From positions 59,830-95,692 of the forward strand of contig PS015370.1 in assembly GCA_048213135.1 (NCBI GenBank): DNA of 35,863 nucleotides, written 5' to 3'. Positions 1 to 8,795 of this stretch are shown piece after piece. The position numbers were made by a program, and so were the translations under genes. Position 1 is the stretch's first letter, and each line of letters opens with the position of its first letter. A model generated the notes under the pieces. That model saw nothing but the letters and a program-made list of their open reading frames with translations. It was not told where the DNA came from and did not search any database. This DNA comes from Reclinomonas americana ATCC 50394 (Eukaryota; Jakobida; Jakobea; Jakobida).

Positions 1-290
1 TTCTTCTTCTTCTTCTTCTTCTTCTTCTTCTGCTTCTCCTTCTCCTTCTTCTTCTTTCCTTCTTCTTGTTGTTTTGTTCTTGTTCTTGTTCTTCTTCTTC
101 TTCTTCTTCCCCTCCTCCTCCTTCTCCTCCTCTTCCTCTTCCTCTTCTTCTTCTTTTGTTCTTCTTGTTCTTCTTGTTCTTGATCTTCTTCTTTATCTTC
201 TTCTTCTTCTTCTCCCTCTTCTCCCTCTTCTCCTCCTCCTCCTCCTCCTCCTCACCCCCTTCGTCACCCCCTTCATCCACCAACCAACAG
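1..290 (+). repeat. TTC/TCC pyrimidine tract, intron 3' end
   Basis: The first 290 bases are almost pure pyrimidine, mainly TTC and CTT repeats passing into TCC repeats, and end in CCAACCAACAG. This looks like a long polypyrimidine tract running into a 3' splice site, because GatA-like sequence begins immediately after position 290. The open frames read through it (poly-Leu, poly-Ser, poly-Phe) are products of the microsatellite and not protein evidence. The upstream exon encoding the GatA N-terminus must lie outside the window. Confidence 0.7.
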
Positions 291-2026
291 GGCAACCGCT
301 GAGCGCTCTTGACGGCGTGCCAATGTGCATCAAGGACAACTTCTGCGTGCAGGGGCAACCCACCAGCGCCGCCTCGCGAATCCTCTCCAGTTGCGCTCGC
401 GCCTCGTCGGTCTCCTCGGACGCACTTGTCGCTCACGAATGTTGTGCGCAGAGTGGGTGGCGCCCTACACGGCCACGGCGTGCGAGAGATTGCTGGTGGG
501 TGGCGGCGCCGTGCTCATTGGCAACAATAATATGGATGAATTTGGCATGGGGTGCGTTTTCCTTCTGCCCCCCACACTGTGTGCTGGTCAGCAACTCATC
601 TCCACCCCGCAGCAATGCTGGTGTGAATTCGGCCTTTGGGCCCACGCGAAATCCGCTCTCTGCCGATCTGGTGGCTGGCGGCAGCTCCTCGGGAACGGCC
701 GCGGCTGTCGCGGCGCACACGGCGTTCATGTTGCGTGTGTGTGCTCCATCAACAAGGCTGCTGGGTGGCAAACTCACAATTGACGTCGACGATAGAGGTC
801 TGTGCAGCGACACGGGCGGTAGTGCGCGACAGCCGGCCGCCTTGTGTGGGCTCGTCGGTTTCAAACCCACGTACGGTCGCGTGAGTCGGCACGGTCTGCT
901 GGCGTACGCCTCCTCGCTCGACTGTCCGTCGTTGATTGCGCGATCGGTGGCCGACGTGCGGGTGGCGTTTGGTGAGTCGCGCCTGCCTCACCTCCTTCCC
1001 TTCTCCTCTTCATGTCTCCTGGTGTCAGATCTCATCAAGGGCGCCGACGGCCTCGACCCCACATGCTACACTCCTGCCACACCCAGCACTCCGCATCCGC
1101 TGCCGGCGACTGGCGGAAAACCACTCGAAGGTCTCGTGGTCGGTATCCCGCTCGAGTACAGCATCGAGGAGTTGTCGGCCGAGGTGCGCGCGGCGTGGGA
1201 GTCGGCGGCAATGCGTCTCATGAGTCTTGGCGCGACGATTCGCCACGTGTCCCTGCCGCACACGCCGTACGCACTGGCGGCGTACTATGTGATTGTGTGC
1301 GCGGAGGTGTCGTCGAATCTGTCGCGTTTCGACGGCGTACGATTTGGTGCGTACGGCGTTCTCGAGCAGCCGTCTCGTGCTTCTCCGTGCTCATTGGTTG
1401 TTGCAGGCTCCGCTCCCGTGATCGACGACACCAAAGGCGACGCAGCGCCGCGCATGGACTACACTCAATTCGCCAAGACCACGAGGTCGCAGGGCTTTGG
1501 GCCGGAAACCATCCGCCGCATTCTGGCCGGCACGGCTGTGCTCTCTGTCGAGTTGTGTATTCTCTGCTTCCTTCGCGAGTACCGATGTCATCTCACCCTC
1601 CCCAACCCTATGGTGTGCAGTTCGTATGACGCCTTTTTCCGCCAGGCACAACGTGTGCGTCGGCTGGTGGCCGACGATTTTGGTGCCGTCTTCGCCGCCG
1701 GCGATGAGCACGTGGATGTGTTGCTGACGCCTGTGACACCGCGCTCCGCCGTGTCTGTCGCCGATGCGGCGCGAGAAGCATCCTCGGATCCCACCCGAGG
1801 CTACGACTTTGACGTATTCACAGTGCCTTCGAGCCTGGCGGGTGAGTCAGTGTGTTTCTGGCCAAGTCCTCTTCCTGCATCGTCGTCATTTCTCTCACGG
1901 CGATGTGCAGGATTGCCAGCGATCAGTGTGCCCACAGGAGGCACGCCAGTGGGCATGCAGCTGATTGGCCCGCGAGACAGCGATGAGTGGCTCCTGCAAG
2001 TCGCCGAGAGACTCACGTGCTCGTAA
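291..2026 (+). CDS. gatA: Glutamyl-tRNA(Gln) amidotransferase subunit A, 5' partial
   Basis: GatA (QRSL1 in animals) is the amidase subunit of the GatCAB complex, which converts Glu-tRNA(Gln) to Gln-tRNA(Gln), normally in mitochondria or plastids. My exon model is 291-389, 452-551, 613-729, 796-971, 1029-1346, 1407-1551, 1621-1841 and 1911-2026. All splice phases agree and introns are 57-69 nt. The amidase-signature residues are visible: the catalytic Lys in GVPMCIKDNF, the cis-Ser region GGSSSGTAAAVAA, and the nucleophile Ser in CSDTGGSARQPA. NMDEFGMG and AFGPTRNP follow the family closely. The C-terminus GGTPVGMQLIGPR is complete and ends at TAA 2024-2026. About 430 residues are visible; the first 50-60 lie upstream. 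Several introns start GTTGCG rather than GTRAGT. The stop is only 53 nt from the stop of the convergent ECD gene. Confidence 0.95.
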
Positions 2027-2073
2027 AAAACTCACTTTAGATTGACGGGATCTCGCTCGTATCCAATCTATTC

Positions 2074-2079
2074 TTTATT
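2074..2079 (-). terminator. Poly(A) signal AATAAA of the ECD gene
   Basis: A perfect AATAAA on the minus strand begins at the base directly after the TAG stop codon (2082-2080) of the ECD homologue. If used, the 3' UTR would be about 15-30 nt and cleavage would fall in the 53-nt gap before, or inside, the 3' end of the convergent GatA gene. Confidence 0.7.
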
Positions 2080-5000
2080 CTATTCGTCGTTGCTCTTGTG
2101 CGACGAGGCGCGAGGTAATCGCACCGCCAGTTCGCCGAGCAAGTTGCTGACGGGTCCCGCCACACCCTCTTGAGCGGCCACAGACGACAGCAAGTTGTGC
2201 ACAATGTGCATGTCCATCTGCAACTCGTCCGGTAGTGCGTGCTCGTCTCTGTCTCCTCCGCCCGCCTCGTCTGCATTGTCAAAGCGATCGAGCGACATGG
2301 CCGCCCCGAGCGCCTCCAGCTCGGCATCCATTTCGGCCATGACGTCGCGCAAACTCGGTTCCTCCTTGTCCCCGGTGTCGTCTGGCGCTGCAGCTGTTTC
2401 CGCCTCCTCCTCATCCTCTCCGTCTTCGTCGTCCTCATCCGACGGTGGGTCTTCGAAATCGCCTGCTCTCGTGGTGAGCGGGTGAACTGACGGAGAGGAG
2501 AACAAATCAAGGATCACGCAACTCGGATCAAAGAACCCATCCCACGGTTGCTGCTCATCGCGAATGCCAACTGCATTCTTCAACAGCGCGAACAGCTGCT
2601 CGACGTTGAAGTCCACGGGTTGACTGTGTGCACGCGCATGTTCAATGAGACAGAGATGTCAGATCGCGACCAGCATCGCTCCACACAGACCTGTCACCGA
2701 CGGCCACGTGCGGCACTTCTGCGCCCTCGTGGCTCGACATGGCATCCATAAAGGCGCGCATGCCCTTGGCCACATCGGCGGCCGATGTGCCATCGGCAGC
2801 GGTGGCAGCTGCAGGAGGGGCGGCACTGTGGCCGAGGGCAGGACCGTAGCGCGACATGAGTTTGTCGAGTTCGTCAATCGACAGCTCCATNNNNNNNNNN
2901 NNNNNNNNNNNNNNNNNNNNNNNNNNNNNNNNNNNNNNNNNNNNNNNNNNNNNNNNNNNNNNNNNNNNNNNNNNNNNNNNNNNNNNNNNNNNNNNNNNNN
3001 NNNNNNNNNNNNNNNNNNNNNNNNNNNNNNNNNNNNNNNNNNNNNNNNNNNNNNNNNNNNNNNNNNNNNNNNNNNNNNNNNNNNNNNNNNNNNNNNNNNN
3101 NNNNNNNNNNNNNNNNNNNNNNNNNNNNNNNNNNNNNNNNNNNNNNNNNNNNNNNNNNNNNNNNNNNNNNNNNNNNNNNNNNNNNNNNNNNNNNNNNNNN
3201 NNNNNNNNNNNNNNNNNNNNNNNNNNNNNNNNNNNNNNNNNNNNNNNNNNNNNNNNNNNNNNNNNNNNNNNNNNNNNNNNNNNNNNNNNNNNNNNNNNNN
3301 NNNNNNNNNNNNNNNNNNNNNNNNNNNNNNNNNNNNNNNNNNNNNNNNNNNNNNNNNNNNNNNNNNNNNCCACGATTCATCGTCGTCGGCGGCATGCAGG
3401 TGCAGCGGATCGCTGCCAGCGGAAAAGGCAAGATGAGCGGGTGGGAGAAGGCAGAGATGGAGGGACAGAGAGAGAGAGAGAGGAAAGAGAGAGAGAAGGA
3501 GAGACAAAGAGTGACAGTGGAACTCACCGCAGATAGGGTTCGGCGAATTGCTGCACCGCGGACGGGTCGGCCGCAAGCAGTGCATCCACCTGGTCGGCAA
3601 AGTCTAGGTCTCTGTAGAGGGGGGAGGGAAGAATGAACAGGGGGAAAGACAGGGGAGAGAGAGTACAAGCAGTCGAGTCACCGGTGACTCTCTCCCACTG
3701 CAGCCTCGTCGGTGAACTCAGTCACCACATTCTGCACGAACTCGGCGCGCGCCTGCCGCTCCAACTCGCGATACAGCCGCGAGCCCTCCAGCTCGCCGCG
3801 AAAGTAGCCGAGGCGATCGAGACGCGCCTTGTAGGTTCGCCAGCGTGATTCTGTGGCGGCATCGAACTGCGACGAGTAGTAAGGCGCGGATAAGGAGCGC
3901 AAGTGGAATGAACTTCTCTCCTCACCTCCACAACATCCGAGTCCCCGACCGCTCGAGTGGACTTGGAGCGGCGGCTCTCCTGGTACGCCATCTCAAACGC
4001 ACATGCCTGCACACCGCCAGTCATTAATAGTGCTCACCGTGGTTCGCGAGCCCACTCAGTACGAACCACACGCACGCCGACATCGTAGTGCCGGTGATGT
4101 TGTGCCAGCGGGAGATCAGGGGGCATCACAAATGGTTTGGGTGGGTGGAACGATTGCTGTACGAGTTGTGCGAATCGACAGCGCGTGAAGCGCACTGGGT
4201 ACATGATTCGATCGCGGCTAGGAGGGAAGCGTGACATGCTGACGCAGGCCTGCACAGAGGGAAGGGAGGAAGAGGGAAGGGAGGAAGAGGGAAGGGAGGA
4301 AGAGGGAAGGGAGGAAGAGGGAAGGGTGGAAGAGGGAAGGGAGGAAGAGGGAAGGGAGAGGGATGAGCTCCTTTTTTCTGCGTACCCACCAATAACAGCA
4401 GTATTGACAGATGGAGCGGACAGAGCGGGGAAGGAGCACGCGAAGGTGGAGGTCAGAAATACAAGAAGGAACGGCAGTGGAGGGAGGTATGCACCAAGGG
4501 AAGCAATGTACAGCCGTGCAAGAAGAGTGAGAGAGTATGCAAGGTGAGGGGCGAGGAAACGAAAAGGGTGGAGCGAGAACGCAGAGATGACAGCGCAAAG
4601 TGAGGTACGCATCAAGGGAGACAATGTTGTCGAAGACTATTTCCCTGTCTCATCCACCCACCTGCAACGCCGCTGGATCCCTCGAATAGAAACACTCAAT
4701 GGCTCGACTAAGCAGCCGCGGCTGCGTGTGCGCAAGGAACGCCACGTCCACCGGCACGAAGCAATTGAAAATGTGCCGATTCTCCGCCAGTGCATGCCCG
4801 GGGAACCTGACCACAGCACCCACTGTCAGACCCACACAAATACACCACCCCCTCCGTCTCCACAGCTCACTCACCCACTCAGTTTCTCGCGGAGTAACCT
4901 CTGCACGCCGTCAGGTAATCTGGTGCGCTTCGGCAGCGTTTTGATGGCCGCATACGCCGCCGCCGGGGTGAGCGGCATCGAAGCTGGCGGAATGATGCCA

Positions 5001-5518
5001 ATCTCGCCCGGCGACGTGGGCCCCGGCGGCAAACAGTGCAACTCGCCCGCACACAAGAACGTGCGATCATCGGCCACCTCCGGGTCGACCCACACCGGCA
5101 GCTCGTCGGCCGTCTCAATCAACAAGAACTGCCCGTCATTGTCGCGCACGACGCACAGCACCTCGGGCAGGCGCAACGTCACCTCGCGCAGCACATACAC
5201 AATCAACCACTCGTCCAGCACATTGTCGCCAAAGCGCGAGCTGCCGTACAGGTGCACCGGCGCCGCATCGGTCTCCGCCACCAGCACCAAGCGCAACGGA
5301 TCCTGGTGCCACACATACTCCTCCCCGGCCTCCTGCTGCATCTCCTCGAGCAGACGCTCCACCATCGCCAGCACCACCTCGCGCAGGTAGTTCGCGGGAG
5401 TCGCCGCCGCAGCAGCAGCAGCAGGAGCATACAGTCGATAGTGCACCTGGTTGACATCGTTGCCGGCGGCGGCCAGCTGCGACGCGTCGATCGAGTAGCC
5501 ACGCAGCAGTTCCTCCAT
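2080..5518 (-). CDS. ECD: Ecdysoneless (ECD/SGT1-type) homologue
   Basis: ECD proteins are acidic cofactors linked to cell-cycle control and, through PRPF8/R2TP, to U5 snRNP assembly and splicing. Exons (minus): 5518-4875, 4806-4662, 4249-4067, 4006-3926, 3866-3682, 3611-3528, 3412-3370 plus 2890-2691 (split by a gap), 2623-2523 and 2462-2080. Without the gap the total is 2049 nt, exactly 682 codons plus stop (human ECD is 644 aa). Diagnostic blocks are FGDNVLDEWLIVYVL, DNDGQFLLIETAD, CFYSRDPAALQ, RFAQLVQQSF, GYFRGELEGSRLYRE, MRAFMDAMSSHEGAE and, near the C-terminus, VHNLLSSVAAQEGVAGPVSN. An Asp/Glu-rich stretch sits in the last exon. The start fits the short N-terminus of the family (VHYRLYAP block). 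Intron 2 (4250-4661) is long and carries a purine minisatellite. The ATG lies 7 nt after the stop of the upstream same-strand gene. Confidence 0.93.
2891..3369. other. Assembly gap (479 N) inside ECD exon 7
   Basis: The 479-base N run interrupts the ECD coding sequence. The codons on both sides (ending ...DDDESW and beginning MELSIDELDKLM) align without any missing residue to the family pattern DDDQW-LDLSPDQLDQLL. Neither flank is repetitive. The real sequence between them may be zero bases, or an intron. Confidence 0.9.
4259..4353 (+). repeat. 15-bp purine minisatellite in ECD intron 2
   Basis: About six head-to-tail copies of GAAGAGGGAAGGGAG, with one copy carrying a T, lie within the 412-nt intron 4250-4661. 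On the transcribed minus strand they form a long pyrimidine tract directly before the splice acceptor TGTGCAG of ECD exon 3. Confidence 0.9.
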
Positions 5519-5525
5519 TTCTCCT

Positions 5526-6619
5526 TCACCGACGGGAAAGCAGCAACACAGAGAGCAGGTAGTGCAGGGCGTGCACGGCGAGGAGTCGGGAGTAGCGAAA
5601 GGCGTACTTGGTCGCCAGCACCAGGTCCAGGTAGCCGCCCGAGGAGAGCACGAGGTCGCGGGTTTGCAAGGAGTCGGCGTCGCCTGGGGGGAAGTGGAAG
5701 GTGAGAGGGGAAAGGGAGAGAAGGGGAAAGGAGGGAAGGGGGAGAGGGCAAGAGTAAAAGAAGGGGGGAGGGAGGAGAGGGCAAGATAAGGGGGGAGCGA
5801 GCAAGAGGAAGAGAAGGGACGAAAGACCCCCTTCCCAGTCTCTCTCTTCCTCTCTCTTTCTCTTCTCTTCTCTTCTCTCTCTCTTTCTCTCTCTTACCTT
5901 CCTCCAACAAGGCGTGTTCGGAGACTCGTCGCCAGGCGCGCTTCTGAGCTGCAGCAAAGCGTCGGAAGCGATGTGGATCGTAAAAGGCCACTGATTGCAA
6001 AGCCTACAGAGAACATGTGAGAGAGTGAGAGAGAGAGAGAGAGAGAGATTGAGAGAGAGAGAGAGAGGAGGAGGAGAGAAAGGTGAAGAAGAAGAAGAAG
6101 AAGAAGAAGAAGAAGAAGAAGAAGAAGAAGAAGAAGAAGAAGAAGAAGAAGAAGAAGAAGAAGAAGAAGAAGAAGAAGAAGAAGAAGAAGAAGAAGAAGA
6201 CAGAGGGAGAGAGGAGAGAGGGAAAGAGCAAGGGTCCAGGAAGAGTAAGAGAAAATGCATGCAAAAATCGTCGTCTTTTCTCTCACAAAAACAGCACGCG
6301 CATTCTCTCACGCCATGCACCTGATGAATCGGGTGCACAAGGCTCATCCACAAGCCACACTGGCGCTCTTCTGAGGGGAAAAAGGGTCGAAATGCAAGTG
6401 TCCTCTCGTCCTCGTCCCACACACTCTGACGTAATTGCACAACAAACAACAAGCAGAAGCACAAGGTGAGAAAGAGGCACAGAGAGAGAGAGGCAGAGTG
6501 AGAGAGAGAGAGAAGATGCGCGGAGAAGATTGCAATTTCAGTGTGGAAGAAGAAGAAGAAGAACATGCAGAGAGAGCTGCAGACACACTCACACAGAAAC
6601 TGCAATCTCGGCGCCACAT
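5526..6619 (-). CDS. Unknown 131-aa protein upstream of ECD
   Basis: I do not recognise this gene. Proposed exons (minus): 6619-6593, 6425-6321, 6003-5898 and 5683-5526. Phases agree and the total is 396 nt (131 aa). Exon 2 reads VWDEDERTLAFRPFFPSEER and continues CGLWMSLVHPIHQ. Exon 3 is basic (FYDPHRFRRFAAAQKRAWRR). Exon 4 contains an amphipathic to hydrophobic stretch, GGYLDLVLATKYAFRYSRLL then AVHALHYLLSVLLL, and ends in RR-stop. The last part could be a membrane or membrane-associated helix. The first exon (MWRRDCSFC) is the weakest part; a different start is possible. Intron 6004-6320 carries a long GAA/TTC microsatellite. The stop (5528-5526) is 7 nt upstream of the ECD start codon on the same strand. 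Confidence 0.55.
6010..6200 (+). repeat. GA then GAA microsatellite
   Basis: A GAGA tract (about 6018-6080) is followed by an almost uninterrupted GAA repeat from about 6084 to 6200. It lies in an intron of the 131-aa gene, where the minus strand reads as a (TTC)n polypyrimidine tract. Reading frames through it (poly-Glu, poly-Lys, poly-Phe) are artefacts. Confidence 0.95.
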
Positions 6620-6658
6620 TGACTGTGCACTCACTCACTCTCTCACTTTCTCACTCAG
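6620..6658. promoter_or_regulatory. 39-bp divergent start region
   Basis: Only 39 bp separate the proposed ATG of the minus-strand 131-aa gene (6619) from the ATG of the KHDC4-like gene (6659). The sequence is a CACT/CTCACT repeat ending CTTTCTCACTCAG directly before the KHDC4 ATG, which looks like a 3' splice acceptor. A 5'-UTR intron in the KHDC4 transcript is therefore possible, with the real promoter further left, inside the opposite gene. Confidence 0.4.
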
Positions 6659-8762
6659 ATGAGTCGACGCAAATGGGATGTTCCTGGTGACGCGCCTCCT
6701 CCACCTCCGCCTCCACCTGACGACGACTACCCCACATCTTCATCGTACCACTCGCACTCGCACTCCTCAGCAGCAGCCGAGGCACTGCGTCGCGCGCAAG
6801 AGGTCGCTGCGCAGCTCAAGGCGCGGCATGCGGGCGCCTATGATGGGCAGCCTCCGCCTCCGCCTCCGCCTCCTGATGATGACTATGGTCAGGAGAAGGC
6901 TGGTGGAGATGATGACGGGGACGGGGAGATTACGGATCGAGAGATTGAGATCAATGAGAGTCGGCATCGTGGGTTTCTGACGCGTGGGCAGACGCAGAAG
7001 GAGGTGAGAAGGAGGGGAGGGGAGGGTGGGGAAGGGATGGGTGAATGGGGAAGGGAAAGGCGAACGGGAAGAGAAGAGAAGTGAGATATGATGGACAGCC
7101 TCTTCCCCGCGTCCTCCTCTTCCTCCTCCCGATGATGACTATGATCAGGAGAAGAGTGGTGGAGGTGGTGAAGAAGACATGAAGATCGATGAGTGGGGCT
7201 TGTGACGCATAGGCAGACGTAGCATGAAGTGTGAATGCGGGAAAGAGAGATTGCAGAACGAAGCAACAGCACACGCTCCGTCTGAAGCATGCAGCGACTG
7301 ATATGTAGGAGCATGATTCATTGTCATCGCTCCCTTCATCCGCATTCTTCCCCTTCCTTGCTCACCCTCTTCGCAGATCGAGGCCGACTCTGGCGCCGCG
7401 GTCATCACTCGCGGAATCTACCAGGACCCGAATGGTCCGCCGACCGGCGAGCGACCGCTCTACTTGAAGGTCACCGGCAAGCGATCGCAGGTCGACAAGG
7501 CGGTGGCGCTCATCGAGAATGTGATGCAATTCGGCCGTCTGCACCTGTACAACGGGCCTGGTCAGCGCAACTTTGGCTTCTCGGAAAAGGTGATGGTCGG
7601 CATCGACTCGAAGGACGATCGCTTTCCGGTCGTGGGCAAGATTGTCGGTCCCAAGGGTGCCTTCCTCAAGCACATTCAGAACGAGAGCGGCGCCAAGGTG
7701 TTCCTGAAGGGCCGCGGCTCCAACTTCCAGGAGACGTTTGACGAGCCCATGTATGTGGACATTCAGGCGCCCACCGATGTGTCGCTGGCGACGGCCAAGA
7801 AGCTGACCGAGAATCTGCTGGCCACGGTCCGAAAGCAGTACGAGGAGCATGTGTGAGTCCGCGTGGGCGAGCGATTAGAAGAGTGATTATCCGCTCTCTT
7901 ATTCTTAGCGCCACCTTTTACAGGAACTACCGCAGTGGAGGTCGTCGCGGTGGCCCCGGTGGCCCCGGTGGTTCCGGAACCAGCTCCAATGCTACGCCGC
8001 TCGCAGTAGCCGTGCCTCCGCCACCCCCACCGCCACCGCCGGTCCCCGGATACGGCGGCTATCCCGGTTATCCGCCAGCGTTTCGTCTTTGTTTGTGTCA
8101 ACTCCTGCTTGGGCGAATCATCGCATCTCATTTTTCGGGCTTCGCAGTTATCCGGGCTACTATCCGGGCTATGCGCCGCCGCCACCACCGCCGCCAGCGA
8201 TGGCACCGGGAATGGCGCCGGGAGAGGTGGCTCCGGGCGATACGCCGCCGGGACTCGGGCCTGCGGTGCCGGCGGCAGCACCGGCGGCAGTGCCGGGGTA
8301 TCCAGCGTACTATCCGGGTTACGAGCAGTATTATGCGCAGTGCGTTCGGGAGGGGGAAGGGGGGAAAGGAGAGGGAGGGAGGGAAATAAGACAGCCTCTT
8401 TGCTGCTGTTGCACCTTGTCACTCTGTGGCACAGTGCATGTGCGGTGTGTGTTGGTGGTCGGAGAAAGATGTAGAGGGAGGGGTCGAGAGATATGTGTCT
8501 CTAAGTGCTCGCGGAAAGAGAGAGGAAGTCAGCGGGAGAGGGAGGGATTATGGGTGAGAGTGTGAGAGAGAGGGGGGAAGAGGTGTAGGGGGACAGCGAC
8601 GAGAGAGATCTACCTGTCGACATTGACCCTGTGCATGTGCTTGTATCTCTGACTGCTTGTGGATAGCGAGGCGAGAGAGTGAGAGAGAGGGAGACAAGGT
8701 TTAGAAGGAGGGGTACGAGAGATATCAGCAGTTTCGTGCGCTGCACTTTTGTCGTTCCTCTA

Positions 8763-8795
<33 letters not shown>

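Noticed and set aside
66-302. Poly-Ser/Leu/Phe reading frames at the left edge and similar homopolymer frames at 5894-6324 and 31955-32745
   Set aside because: They are translations of TTC, GAA, CT and AG microsatellites in introns.
4587-5390. Plus-strand open frames across the ECD exon 1 region
   Set aside because: They are antisense shadows; the minus strand encodes conserved ECD blocks.
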